Assembly: GCA_002352055.1 (NCBI GenBank)
Contig: DEHS01000092.1
Coordinates: forward strand, 158,950-182,491
DNA length: 23,542 bases
Reading direction: 5' to 3'
From: Legionellaceae bacterium UBA2794
GTDB taxonomy: Bacteria; Pseudomonadota; Gammaproteobacteria; Legionellales; Legionellaceae
This document shows positions 15,343-23,542 of this stretch, piece after piece (positions within the stretch are counted from its first letter, which is position 1; every line of letters starts with the position of its first letter). A program made the translations under genes and the position numbers. The notes beneath the pieces are model-generated. The model did no database searches. It was given only the letters and a program-made list of their open reading frames with translations, and was not told where the DNA came from.

Positions 15343-18153
15343 TTAATTTACTTTATTACCTGGAAGCTGACCTCCTTCTCCAGGTTTTGCCCCTTGCGCT
15401 ATCTTTATTTGAATGACTTCGGCATGAATAAGATACTCCGCGGTGACACCAAACCGTGCTGAGGCAATTTGTTTTATTTTCGAATGTTTTAAAGTGCCTT
15501 GGCGATATTTTGCTTCACCCCCCTCACCAGAATTAGATCGCCCTCCTAATTGATTCATGGCAATAGCCAAAGCTTCATGGGCTTCGGGAGATAAAGCGCC
15601 TAATGACATGGCCGCCGTATCAAAACGTTTCAATATTGAAGACGAATCCTCGACATCACTAAGTTTAACGGGGGAGCGCGTTGGATTTAATTGGAGAAAA
15701 TCGCGAACCATTACTGGCGGTCGATAGTTTACTAATTCTTTAAATTGTTGGTAATAACGCGCATCGTTTTCATTAACAGCACGCAATAAACTGGTGACTA
15801 CGTCCGGATTATAATCATGATACTCTCCTTGCGGTGCATACTGAAACATTCCCCCTTGTCGAGGCAGTATCGTGGTATCTTGGGCGTTTAGATAAAATGT
15901 TTTCTGTTGCTGGTCCAGAGTTTCCCAATTATATTTGGGTAACCAGTAGGAGCTTTGACTGAAACATTCGCCCATTATTTCTGAATGCAGTCCAATTACG
16001 TTAAATAATTGTGCCCCTTTATAACTATTTAAGGTGCAGACTCCCATTTTAGAGCAAATTTTTAATAAACCTTTATTTAATGCATTGCGGTAATTCTCGA
16101 ACGCTTCATCCAGATCATAATGATTACGATAACCGATATCTTGCAATAGCTTGTAGGCGAGCCAGGGATAAACAGCATCTGCTCCATAGGCTAATAATAC
16201 AGCCACATGATGTGCTTCACGAACCCATCCGGAGCAGGCTATTAAAGACACCGCTTCACGCTGATGGTTTTCAATAAGCTGATGATGGAGTGCACCAATG
16301 GCCAATGACGGGTGAATTGAGTTCTGATTAGCCGATATTTTTTCATCACTTAATATAAAGAGATGATGGATGTCTTGCGGAAGGGATAAAGTATATTGTT
16401 TCAGATTATTAATTGCTTCTCGCAAGGTTAGGGTATGGTGATAAGTAAGGGATATTTTAATAATTTTAAAATAGCGCTTGTTTTGGGTAGATAACTCTTC
16501 AAACTGTAACTTGGTAAGTAATGGACTTGAGAGAACTATTTGTCTGGCGAATTCTGCATCGCGATTTGTGATTAACTTGCGGTTTCCCAGATAGGTTTCT
16601 AGAGAAAGAATTGATTTCTCCCGTAATGAGTCAACCGGTGGATTGGTTACCTGGGCGAATTGTTGGCGAAAAAAATCAAACAATTGGCGGGGCTGTGATG
16701 AAAATGCAGCTAAAGGAGTATCGTCTCCCATTGAGTGAGTTGGCTCAGTAGCCTGTTCGGCGATAAATCGTAACACCTGATCTGTTTCTTCGAAGCTTAC
16801 GTCAAAACGCTTTAACACGTTCGGGGAAATTGAGTTTTTTATTGGTGGAAGATTTTGAGTAATTGAGAATAGTTCAGTTGAATAATTCTTTTCCCATTCA
16901 AAGTAGGGATGTTTTTGATATAACCCTTGTATCAGTTTCTGAGAATCGATTATTGAACCGGTGACTAAATCTACCAGGAATATTTCACCGGGTTTGAGTC
17001 GTGATAGAGAGATAATATCTTCATTCTTAAAGTCAAATATTCCTGCCTCAGAGCCTATTCCAATCCAATTCGGTTTCGCAGACACGCAGCGAGCTGGTCG
17101 GAAACCGTTTTTATCCAAAATGCATCCAGCATAACGACCATCAAAGAAAACGATACCAGCAGGGCCCTCCCATGCAGGTAAATGTGGTGCATGGAATCGA
17201 AAATAGCTTTTTTCAATCTCAGTCATTTCGGTGTCATTTTCCCAGGCAGGGGGGATCATAAGCCTCATCGCTTCAGGGCATGAAAAAGGAGCATGAATAA
17301 GTCCCTCAAGTAGGTTATCCATGCTTAAGGAATCAGAACCACCTGGGGTAATTAATGTTTCAACATCTTTTAATTCCGGGTAATAATTTTTTATAAGAGA
17401 ATAACTTATTCGCTCCCCATAGTGACGATTGCCCTGAATGGTATTAATTTCACCATTATGAGCTAAAGTAGAGAATGGTTGAGCCAAATGCCAGGCCGAT
17501 GATGTATTAGTTGAGAATCTTTGGTGAAACAGAGCTACTGCTGAGCTTAAGCGCTTATCCTGCAAGTCGGGGTAGAAAAGAGGTAAATTTCCAGGGAGAA
17601 CGAGTGCCTTATAAATAATGGTTTGTGTTGATAATGATGAAATAAAAAAAGGTTCTTCGGATTTTGGCGTTTGTTGTGCCAGTATTTTAGCCAGGTATAG
17701 TTTTTTTTCAATAAATGAAAGTGACCAGTCTATAGGATAGGTAACAAAAAGATGACAGAAAACGGGTATTTTAAGATGGTCCTGCTTTCCTGCATAATTT
17801 AAATTAACCGGCACGTCGCGCCAACCAGCGTTCGAAAAGCCGAGACGTTTTAAAATGTTTTCCAAGCGAATTTTATTTTTTTCTGTATCAACAGGGCTTA
17901 ATAAACAAGATCCTATAGCGAAATGATCCGGTACCTGAATCGATTGTTCTTGAGCAATTTGCGCAAAAAAAGCATGATCCAATTGCAGCATAATACCACA
18001 GCCATCACCAGTTACCCCATCTTCACCAACAGCCCCTCGATGACTTAAGCGGGAAAGACCTGATAATGCCTTTTGAACCAGTAATGAGGATTTCTGGTTT
18101 GTTGTATCTACCAGTAATCCAAAACCACAACTGTCTATTTCATAGTGATTCAT
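15343..18153 (-). CDS. gltB: Glutamate synthase large subunit, N-terminal fragment (split gltB)
   Basis: These 936 residues cover the class-II glutaminase domain, the central domain and the first half of the FMN synthase domain. After a very short propeptide (MNHYEIDS), Cys9 in CGFGLL is the expected N-terminal nucleophile once processed. RLSHRGA, GDGCGI and RFSTNT are glutaminase motifs. The end reaches GAKPGEGGQLPG, a conserved loop of the synthase domain linked to glutaminase-synthase coupling in the family, and stops six residues later at VN-stop. Homologues commonly read KVNEMIA or KVTPYIA here, so the TAA at 15343-15345 replaces one sense codon. With the next ORF the total is about 1462 residues, a normal GltB length. 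No frameshift or deletion is visible. Confidence 0.9.
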   Translation of the reverse strand: MNHYEIDSCGFGLLVDTTNQKSSLLVQKALSGLSRLSHRGAVGEDGVTGDGCGIMLQLDHAFFAQIAQEQSIQVPDHFAIGSCLLSPVDTEKNKIRLENILKRLGFSNAGWRDVPVNLNYAGKQDHLKIPVFCHLFVTYPIDWSLSFIEKKLYLAKILAQQTPKSEEPFFISSLSTQTIIYKALVLPGNLPLFYPDLQDKRLSSAVALFHQRFSTNTSSAWHLAQPFSTLAHNGEINTIQGNRHYGERISYSLIKNYYPELKDVETLITPGGSDSLSMDNLLEGLIHAPFSCPEAMRLMIPPAWENDTEMTEIEKSYFRFHAPHLPAWEGPAGIVFFDGRYAGCILDKNGFRPARCVSAKPNWIGIGSEAGIFDFKNEDIISLSRLKPGEIFLVDLVTGSIIDSQKLIQGLYQKHPYFEWEKNYSTELFSITQNLPPIKNSISPNVLKRFDVSFEETDQVLRFIAEQATEPTHSMGDDTPLAAFSSQPRQLFDFFRQQFAQVTNPPVDSLREKSILSLETYLGNRKLITNRDAEFARQIVLSSPLLTKLQFEELSTQNKRYFKIIKISLTYHHTLTLREAINNLKQYTLSLPQDIHHLFILSDEKISANQNSIHPSLAIGALHHQLIENHQREAVSLIACSGWVREAHHVAVLLAYGADAVYPWLAYKLLQDIGYRNHYDLDEAFENYRNALNKGLLKICSKMGVCTLNSYKGAQLFNVIGLHSEIMGECFSQSSYWLPKYNWETLDQQQKTFYLNAQDTTILPRQGGMFQYAPQGEYHDYNPDVVTSLLRAVNENDARYYQQFKELVNYRPPVMVRDFLQLNPTRSPVKLSDVEDSSSILKRFDTAAMSLGALSPEAHEALAIAMNQLGGRSNSGEGGEAKYRQGTLKHSKIKQIASARFGVTAEYLIHAEVIQIKIAQGAKPGEGGQLPGNKVN

Positions 18154-18184
18154 AGGATTATGTAATTCCAGTTGGGTTGAGACA

Positions 18185-18208
18185 CAGAATTCTCAACGCT
18201 GAATTCTG
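18185..18208. other. Perfect 8-bp inverted repeat in the aceA-gltB gap
   Basis: CAGAATTC (18185-18192) and GAATTCTG (18201-18208) are exact inverses separated by 8 nt. It lies 32 bp upstream of the gltB start in the direction of transcription. It could be a protein-binding site or a leader hairpin controlling gltB. No poly-U tract follows on the minus strand, so a terminator is unlikely. Confidence 0.4.
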
Positions 18209-18210
18209 AT

Positions 18211-18247
18211 TAGGGTTCTTGACGTAAACTGTTTGTCGTAAACCCTA
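18211..18247. other. Second inverted repeat in the aceA-gltB gap
   Basis: TAGGGTT (18211-18217) pairs with AACCCTA (18241-18247), and inner ACG/CGT and AAAC/GTTT blocks extend the pairing. It follows aceA by about 33 nt on the minus strand. It may stabilise or partly end the aceBA transcript before gltB. No U-run is present, so a classical intrinsic terminator is not supported. Confidence 0.4.
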
Positions 18248-18280
18248 AGAAAACAATAAAAGACATTCTTTAATTATGTT

Positions 18281-19564
18281 TTATTTATTATAAAATTGAT
18301 CGTCTTCGGTACTGCCTTTTAAAGCGGTTGTCGCACTTTGACCTTGCATAATGACATTTTGAACTGCGTCGAAATAACCTGTTCCGACAAATGCCTGATG
18401 TTTTGTCGCTCTAAAGCCGAATTGTTCCTGTTGCATTTCGCGTTGTTGCATTTGCGAATAGGCAAACATACCTTCTTTTTTATATCCTTTGGCAATTTCA
18501 AACATACTTAGATTAAGACTGTGCCAGCCCGCCAGAGTAACGAATTGATATTTGTATCCCATGGCAAAAAGTTCTTCTCTAAAACTCATGAGCTCTTTTT
18601 CGTTTAAATTACTTTGCCAGTTAAACGAAGGTGAGCAGTTATAGCATAATAGTTTTCCAGGATATTTTTGATGAATTGCATTAGCGAATTCACGAGCTTC
18701 ATTAAGATTTGGTTTTGCTGTTTCACACCAAATCATATCCGTATAAGGAGCATATGCGAGTCCTCTGCTAATCGCTTGTTCCAGTCCCTGTTTAACATAA
18801 TAAAAACCTTCACTGGAGCGTTCTCCGGTTAAAAATGATTTATCATTCTCATCAAAATCACTGGTTATTAAATTAGCGCCATTTGCATCAGTTCTTGCAA
18901 TAATTAATGTCGGGATGTTACAAATGTCTGCAGCAAGCCTTGCTGCGACCAGTTTATTGATAGCATCTGCGGTGGTTACCAAAACCTTGCCACCCATATG
19001 ACCGCATTTTTTTGCAGATGCAAGTTGATCTTCGAAATGGACTGCTGCGGCTCCGGCGCGAATCATATGTTTCATCAGCTCAAATGCATTCAGGTTGCCA
19101 CCAAAACCTGCTTCCGCATCTGCAATTATGGGTGCAAACCAGTCAATGGATTTATCTTTGTTCATTGAATGAATTTCGTCCGTTCTTTGCAGTGCATTAT
19201 TAATGCTGTCTACCAGCTTGGGGACTGAATCAACAGGATATAAACTCTGATCAGGATACATTTGCCCCGCACTGTTATTATCACCAGCCACCTGCCATCC
19301 TGAACAATAGATAGCCTTTAAACCTGCTTGCACTGCCTGAACGGCCTGATTACCTGTTAAACAGCCTAAAGCAGTTACGGGTTCATTTTTTTGTAACATA
19401 TCCCATAATCTAGTCGCACCATGACGAGCAAGGCTGTACTCTATTTCAATAGAAGGTCTCAAATTTACCACATCCTCCGCACTATATGGACGGGTTATGC
19501 CATCCCAACGTGAGTTTTCTTTCCACTCTTTATTAAGGGCATCAATTTGGGTTGAGGTATTCAT
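18281..19564 (-). CDS. aceA: Isocitrate lyase
   Basis: This enzyme cleaves isocitrate to glyoxylate and succinate, the first step of the glyoxylate shunt that allows growth on acetate or fatty acids. The 427-residue protein has the signature KKCGH at 185-189 with the catalytic Cys187. It also has GCLTGNQAVQAVQAGLKAIY at 67-86, the metal-site region IADAEAGFGG (147-156) and the later motif YNCSPSFNW. The length matches the bacterial type. Its start lies 2 nt after the aceB stop, and its ribosome site (AAGGAT) sits in the last codons of aceB, so the two are co-translated. No aceK follows. Confidence 0.97.
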   Translation of the reverse strand: MNTSTQIDALNKEWKENSRWDGITRPYSAEDVVNLRPSIEIEYSLARHGATRLWDMLQKNEPVTALGCLTGNQAVQAVQAGLKAIYCSGWQVAGDNNSAGQMYPDQSLYPVDSVPKLVDSINNALQRTDEIHSMNKDKSIDWFAPIIADAEAGFGGNLNAFELMKHMIRAGAAAVHFEDQLASAKKCGHMGGKVLVTTADAINKLVAARLAADICNIPTLIIARTDANGANLITSDFDENDKSFLTGERSSEGFYYVKQGLEQAISRGLAYAPYTDMIWCETAKPNLNEAREFANAIHQKYPGKLLCYNCSPSFNWQSNLNEKELMSFREELFAMGYKYQFVTLAGWHSLNLSMFEIAKGYKKEGMFAYSQMQQREMQQEQFGFRATKHQAFVGTGYFDAVQNVIMQGQSATTALKGSTEDDQFYNK

Positions 19565-19566
19565 TA

Positions 19567-21165
19567 TTAAGATCCTTTTATTATTAAATAGGGGTAGGCT
19601 TTATTGGTTAAAAAATCATCAAATTCATCAGAAAAGATCATTTGTTCTAATAATTTTTTAGCAATCACTAATTGATCCTGAGGATGTCCTTCTAAATTAT
19701 AGTTTCTTAAAATATGTTCGTATTCTTCTTTTAGCCATTGATGCATTAGGTTATTGGTCAGAGGTTGACCATTGTTCAAAGAAGCTGAGAACTTAAGCCA
19801 TTGCCATAACTGTGCACGACAAATTTCAGCGGTAGCTGCATCTTCCATCAAATGCCGTATGGGAACGCATCCATTACCTGCTAACCAGGACTCAAGATAG
19901 AGTAGAGCAACAGATATATTGTTTCTTACTCCCATTTCAGTTATGTCGCCTATTGGAACGGATAATAAATCGTTGCTGGTGATATGAGGGTTATTGGATT
20001 CTTTTTCTAACTGGTTTGCCTGAGGCATTAATTTATCAAATGCTTCAAGTGCAACAGGAATTAAACCAGGGTGAGCGACCCAGGTTCCATCATGTCCTGC
20101 CAGAGCCTCTCGTTGTTTATCTGCACTGACTCGATCCATCGCTTGGGTATTTGCTTGCTCATCTTCTTTAATTGGAATTTGCGCAGCCATCCCGCCCATA
20201 GCATGTATTCCACGTTTATGGCAGGTTTCAATCAATAATGTAACGTATGATTTTAGAAAATGACACGTCATTGTCACTTGTTGCCTATCTGGCAACAGAA
20301 ACTCCTTATGATTGCGAAATTTTTTGATGAAAGAAAATATATAATCCCAGCGACCACAATTTAAGCCGACAATATGATCTCGCAATTCATATATAATTTC
20401 ATCCATCTCAAAAGCTGCGGTGATGGTTTCAATTAAAACGGTCACTTTTATGGTTCCACGAGGCAGTTTAAGAAGCTCCTGAGCTTTTAGAAATACATCA
20501 TTCCACAAGCGTGCTTCCTGGTGTGACTCAAGTTTTGGAAGATAAAAATAAGGCCCAGTGCCCTCGTCGAGTAATTTTTTTGCATTATGGAAGAGGTAAA
20601 GTAAGGCATCAAATAAAGAAGCAGACATAGGCTGTTCATCAATTAGTACATGCGCCTCATCCAGGTGCCATCCTCGAGGTCGAACAATCAGAACTGCCGT
20701 ATCCTCGTTCAAGCGATAGTGTTTGTCTGATTTGGAATCTGTATATGATATCTGTCTGCGAACGGCATCGTATAGATTTACTTGGCCTTCAATGCAATTG
20801 CTCCAGGTAGGGGAGTTAGAGTCCTCAAAATCAGCCATAAATACTTTAGCTTTGCTGTTTAACGCATTGATGATCATTTTACGATCAACTGGCCCGGTAA
20901 TTTCTACGCGACGGTCCGTTAAATCAGAGGGGGTATTATTAACTCTCCAGCTACCCTCACGAATTGCTTTGGTTTCATCAAGAAAGTCTGGGAAATTACC
21001 TTTATCAAATTCACGTTGCCTTTGTTCACGGGTGAGCAATAATTCTTGTCTTCGGGAACGAGTAAAACGCTCCATCGTTACGAGAAATGACATGGCCTCA
21101 TCCGATACAATAAACCGGTTTGCGGAAGACAGGCTACCATTTATCTGATAGTTTGCGTTATTCAT
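19567..21165 (-). CDS. aceB: Malate synthase A
   Basis: It condenses glyoxylate with acetyl-CoA to give malate, completing the shunt with AceA. The 532-residue length is that of the A isoform. The family signature RDHIVGLNCGRWDYIF occupies residues 262-277, and VRPRGWHL (161-168) and ADFEDSNSPTW (111-121) are also typical active-site segments. ATG 21165 has AGGGATC about 10 nt upstream. It is the first gene of the minus-strand block aceB-aceA-gltB-gltD and is divergent from the small secreted protein gene across 318 bp. Confidence 0.96.
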   Translation of the reverse strand: MNNANYQINGSLSSANRFIVSDEAMSFLVTMERFTRSRRQELLLTREQRQREFDKGNFPDFLDETKAIREGSWRVNNTPSDLTDRRVEITGPVDRKMIINALNSKAKVFMADFEDSNSPTWSNCIEGQVNLYDAVRRQISYTDSKSDKHYRLNEDTAVLIVRPRGWHLDEAHVLIDEQPMSASLFDALLYLFHNAKKLLDEGTGPYFYLPKLESHQEARLWNDVFLKAQELLKLPRGTIKVTVLIETITAAFEMDEIIYELRDHIVGLNCGRWDYIFSFIKKFRNHKEFLLPDRQQVTMTCHFLKSYVTLLIETCHKRGIHAMGGMAAQIPIKEDEQANTQAMDRVSADKQREALAGHDGTWVAHPGLIPVALEAFDKLMPQANQLEKESNNPHITSNDLLSVPIGDITEMGVRNNISVALLYLESWLAGNGCVPIRHLMEDAATAEICRAQLWQWLKFSASLNNGQPLTNNLMHQWLKEEYEHILRNYNLEGHPQDQLVIAKKLLEQMIFSDEFDDFLTNKAYPYLIIKGS

Positions 21166-21483
21166 GTGATATAGATCCCTTTTATTCTTTTAATTTCCTC
21201 TAGTTAAAACATAGCTGACCTTGAATGATTCGGCCAATATCTGGTTTAAAAATTTTTTACTTCATTTAACCTTAATGGGTTTTCCCCTCATTATCAATAC
21301 CTCTTATAATTTGTGCCGTTTATTTATTTAGCCTTTTATTCTTATATAAATGCTTTAAAATGAGTGAGTTGCAGATTAATTGTGCATTATTTATTTTGCA
21401 AAGGAGTTGTATTGATATTTCACAATTTGAAGGAAGCGTCTATACTATTCTAGATTTTTTTAACTTAACTAAGGAAAGTAATC
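21166..21483. other. Divergent intergenic region between aceB and the Spy-like gene
   Basis: This is A/T-rich sequence with no ORF. On the minus strand a weak aceB promoter is possible: TTGGCC (21232-21237) and TATGTT (21208-21213) with an 18-nt spacer, each matching the sigma-70 consensus at four of six positions. On the plus strand a better candidate lies just before the Spy-like gene and is listed separately. No clear repressor operator or riboswitch is recognised. Confidence 0.35.
21418..21446 (+). promoter_or_regulatory. Candidate sigma-70 promoter of the Spy-like gene
   Basis: A TATACT -10 element (21441-21446) is preceded by TTTCAC (21418-21423) with a 17-nt spacer. The -10 is good and the -35 weak, which suggests activator help. 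The ribosome site AAGGAAAG lies at 21471-21478, just before ATG 21484. Assigned by eye only. Confidence 0.4.
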
Positions 21484-21927
21484 ATGTATAAAAAAATTTT
21501 ATCAGTTGTGGCTTTTGCACTTTCATTATCATTAAATCAGGCAGTATTTGCTGATTCTTGGGGTTGTGGTGAAGGTATAAAACAAATGGTTCAATCTTTA
21601 AACCTGAAAGATGATCAGAAAGCTAAAATTGAACCTGTTTTGGAACAACTGAAAAGCAACATGAAACAAATGGCAACTCAAATGAATGCATTAGATACTC
21701 AAATCAATCAGCAAGCAAATGCTGCTACCGTTGATCAATCACAAGTAAATGGATTAGTTGATCAAAAAGCTAAAATGATTGGTGAGATGATGAAGGCTAA
21801 AATGTTGGCTAAAAGCCAAATTATGGCTCAATTAACTTCTGAGCAAAAAACTCAATTGCAAAATATGATGACTAAATTAGAAGAGAAAATGGCAGCAAAA
21901 TTCAAAAGCTGTCATCAAGACGACTAA
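21484..21927 (+). CDS. Secreted Spy/LTXXQ-like helical protein
   Basis: This is a 147-residue protein with a clear signal peptide (MYKKILSVVAFALSLSLNQA, then cleavage after VFA at residue 23). The mature part is almost all charged and amphipathic helix, rich in Lys, Gln and Met. It contains LKDDQKAKI near residue 41 and LTSEQKTQLQ at 117-126, the paired LTxxQ-type motifs of the Spy/CpxP periplasmic family, which act as chaperones or envelope-stress modulators. Two cysteines (28 and 142) flank the mature chain and could form a disulfide. Family membership rests on motif and layout; the helical composition could also suit another small periplasmic protein. It stands alone, with its own promoter candidate and a terminator hairpin. 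Confidence 0.7.
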   Translation: MYKKILSVVAFALSLSLNQAVFADSWGCGEGIKQMVQSLNLKDDQKAKIEPVLEQLKSNMKQMATQMNALDTQINQQANAATVDQSQVNGLVDQKAKMIGEMMKAKMLAKSQIMAQLTSEQKTQLQNMMTKLEEKMAAKFKSCHQDD

Positions 21928-21943
21928 TTAGCAGTGTTTTCTT

Positions 21944-21965
21944 AATGCCGCAAAATTGCGGCATT
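21944..21965. terminator. Terminator hairpin between convergent genes
   Basis: AATGCCGC (21944-21951) and GCGGCATT (21958-21965) form a perfect 8-bp stem with a 6-nt AAAATT loop, 17 nt after the Spy-like stop and 16 nt from the carbonic anhydrase stop. The U-tract is poor on both sides (ATTCTGTT on plus), so efficiency is uncertain. Position and stem favour a bidirectional terminator. Confidence 0.65.
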
Positions 21966-21980
21966 ATTCTGTTCGCTATG

Positions 21981-22694
21981 TTAAATATTTCCCTGGTAAT
22001 TATTCAAACCAAGAGCGACTTCAGAAAGTTTGGCAAGGTCAGATTCAGTCTTTAAAAAACCATTTTTTGTATCTTGATAGAATACTACTTCCCCGCTAGT
22101 TATATCATGATTGCCACCAATGATCCCACACTCTCCTTTTTCAATGAGCTCTTTTAAAATGGGACTACGTTCTAAGACAGCATGCACTGTTCTTTTGATA
22201 TTAATTGCGGAAACCTTTTCCAAAAACTCTTCGTTATCTGATGTTCTGTTTTCAGTTATCGTTTTCTCAGCGCTTACTGCGGGTTGTAATTTTCCTAACA
22301 AAGCAGTTAAATTGCCCATTTCTATTTGATCACAGGCGCCTTTTACTGCCCCACATTTGGTATGACCTAAAACAACAATTATTTTAGCCCCTGCTACTTT
22401 GCAGGCAAATTCCATGCTGCCTAAAATATCTTCGTTAATAATGCTGCCGGCAATACGTACGCTAAATACATCCCCCAAACCCTGATCAAAAATCAGCTCA
22501 ACAGATGTTCGTGAATCAATACAACTTAAAATGATTGCAAACGGATGTTGCCCGCTAGAGGTTTCATTCGCCTGTTGCAACAGATTGCGATTCACTTTAA
22601 GGTTATTTACAAACCGTTTATTGCCTTCTTGTAATAAGTGTAATGCTATTGCGGGGGTAATCGCTTCTTGCATCTCTTTAGTCAATGTTTTCAT
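21981..22694 (-). CDS. Beta-class carbonic anhydrase
   Basis: This is a cytosolic zinc enzyme interconverting CO2 and bicarbonate. In the 237-residue protein the zinc ligands are Cys58, His111 and Cys114, with the Asp60-Arg62 dyad, in SCIDSR and LGHTKCGAVKGA. SVRIAGSIINEDILGSMEFA is typical of the beta class. There is no signal peptide. ATG 22694 has AGAGG close upstream. It lies 31 nt downstream of a SulP transporter gene and is very likely in one operon with it, which suggests that bicarbonate taken up by the transporter is handled here. Confidence 0.94.
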   Translation of the reverse strand: MKTLTKEMQEAITPAIALHLLQEGNKRFVNNLKVNRNLLQQANETSSGQHPFAIILSCIDSRTSVELIFDQGLGDVFSVRIAGSIINEDILGSMEFACKVAGAKIIVVLGHTKCGAVKGACDQIEMGNLTALLGKLQPAVSAEKTITENRTSDNEEFLEKVSAINIKRTVHAVLERSPILKELIEKGECGIIGGNHDITSGEVVFYQDTKNGFLKTESDLAKLSEVALGLNNYQGNI

Positions 22695-22725
22695 TTTATG
22701 CCTCTATGAAGTTCAGGTTATCAGG

Positions 22726-23542
22726 TTATTCAATACAATTAATTGTTTCAACAATAATATTTTTTCTTTTCGCGTTTATCCTGAAGTCGCGTAGGTATTC
22801 CGTTACGTCATAAGCAATATTTTTCGATTTAGAGCAGTCAATAATGACTTTTGAATAGGGAGGGATATCATCCAATGCCTGAATGAGGCTGGCTTTGTGA
22901 AAAAAAGAAACTTCCTCGGCTAATACGAGATGATAGATCGCATGCTCATTCTCCCTGGTGATTGTATCTTCCATATAATAGGCATTAAGATAACTATTGC
23001 GTAATGTGAAGAAAATACCAAAGGCCATACCAATACAAATTCCCTGTAGCAAATCAGTGGCTAAAATTCCAACTACTGTCGCAATAAAAGGAATGAATTG
23101 CTCCGCGCCCAGGCGATATAAATGTTGAAACAGGGCTGGTTTGGCAAGCTTATAACCTATCATAATTAATATGGCTGCAAGGCTTGCCAGGGGGATAAAG
23201 TTTAAATATTTCGCAATAGTAAGAGCTGAGATTAGCAAGAAAATACCATGCAGTATTGTGGAAAGCTTGGTTTTTCCACCAAAGGTAATGTTAGCGGAGC
23301 TACGAATTATAACCTGGGTAATAGGTAATCCGCCCAAAAGTCCTGATACTATATTACCAAGACCTTGTGCTTTTAGTTCCCTATTTCTTGGTGTAACCCG
23401 TTTAAAAGGATCAAGCTTATCAGTAGCTTCGACACACAGTAGAGTCTCAAGGCTTGCAACAATGGCTAAAATGAAGGCAGTTTTCCATACCTGGAAATGA
23501 CTAATTGCAGAAAAATCCGGTATGGTGAATTGTTGTAAAAAA
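22726..23542 (-). CDS. SulP-family transporter with STAS domain, C-terminal part (5' end outside window)
   Basis: The frame stays open to the window edge, so the N-terminus is missing; about 271 residues are present. SLETLLCVEATDKLDP, the charged loop TPRNRELKAQGLGNI and GGLPITQVIIRSSANI are hallmark segments of SulP anion transporters. Further transmembrane helices follow (HGIFLLISALTIAKYL, LASLAAILIMIGYKL, FIATVVGILATDLL), and a short C-terminal STAS domain with IIDCSKSKNI ends the protein. An internal TTG at 23337 is not the start, because the family motifs continue upstream of it. Pairing with carbonic anhydrase suggests bicarbonate as substrate, as in BicA-like members, though sulfate cannot be excluded. 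Confidence 0.9.
   Translation of the reverse strand, partial: FLQQFTIPDFSAISHFQVWKTAFILAIVASLETLLCVEATDKLDPFKRVTPRNRELKAQGLGNIVSGLLGGLPITQVIIRSSANITFGGKTKLSTILHGIFLLISALTIAKYLNFIPLASLAAILIMIGYKLAKPALFQHLYRLGAEQFIPFIATVVGILATDLLQGICIGMAFGIFFTLRNSYLNAYYMEDTITRENEHAIYHLVLAEEVSFFHKASLIQALDDIPPYSKVIIDCSKSKNIAYDVTEYLRDFRINAKRKNIIVETINCIE

Noticed and set aside
15340..15348. gltB split explained by a frameshift or by domain-boundary gene fission
   Set aside because: Both halves are in the same frame with a single stop codon between them, and the break is inside the FMN barrel rather than between domains.
21283..21300. Possible second copy of the palindromic element arm (TCCCCTCATTAT)
   Set aside because: Only about ten bases match, with no terminal repeat or GC-rich core nearby.
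23171..23500. Plus-strand ORF over the SulP gene
   Set aside because: The opposite strand has an unbroken SulP reading frame with family motifs through the same bases.

Overview
The window is low-GC gammaproteobacterial DNA that best fits a Legionella species or close relative. The evidence is the gene family content and gene order: a VpdC-type patatin phospholipase (a Dot/Icm effector family) directly after pyrF, then a FimT-type DNA-uptake pilin and ubiC-ubiA. From memory this resembles the vpdC-fimT neighbourhood of L. pneumophila. The window also carries large TPR and Sel1 proteins, which are common in that family. No database search was possible, so all names rest on motifs and protein shape.

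Layout. Positions 1-5599 (+) hold the 3' end of pyrF, the patatin-like phospholipase, a small protein that looks like DNA polymerase III psi (HolD), a fimT-like minor prepilin overlapping it, and the ubiquinone genes ubiC and ubiA joined by an ATGA overlap. Positions 5647-9655 (+) hold a 1036-residue protein of about 28 TPR units and a GNAT-type acetyltransferase. Positions 9656-10042 are a non-coding stretch between convergent genes. It contains a roughly 235-bp imperfect palindrome with terminal inverted repeats. At its centre are two 24-nt sequences in inverted orientation that resemble type I-E CRISPR repeats. This is the most unusual object in the window. Positions 10043-12217 (-) encode a Sel1/TPR protein.

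Positions 12365-21165 (-) form a central-metabolism block transcribed in the order aceB, aceA, gltB, gltD. It covers the glyoxylate shunt (malate synthase, isocitrate lyase) followed by NADPH glutamate synthase. The gltB gene is split into two ORFs by a single in-frame TAA followed at once by ATG, inside the FMN-binding synthase domain. This is either a nonsense mutation or a termination-reinitiation arrangement.

Positions 21484-21927 (+) encode a small secreted Spy/LTXXQ-like protein ending at a hairpin. Positions 21981-23542 (-) hold a beta-carbonic anhydrase immediately downstream of a SulP-type transporter that runs off the window end, a likely bicarbonate uptake and hydration pair.

No rRNA, tRNA, intact insertion sequence, cas gene or true CRISPR array was seen.
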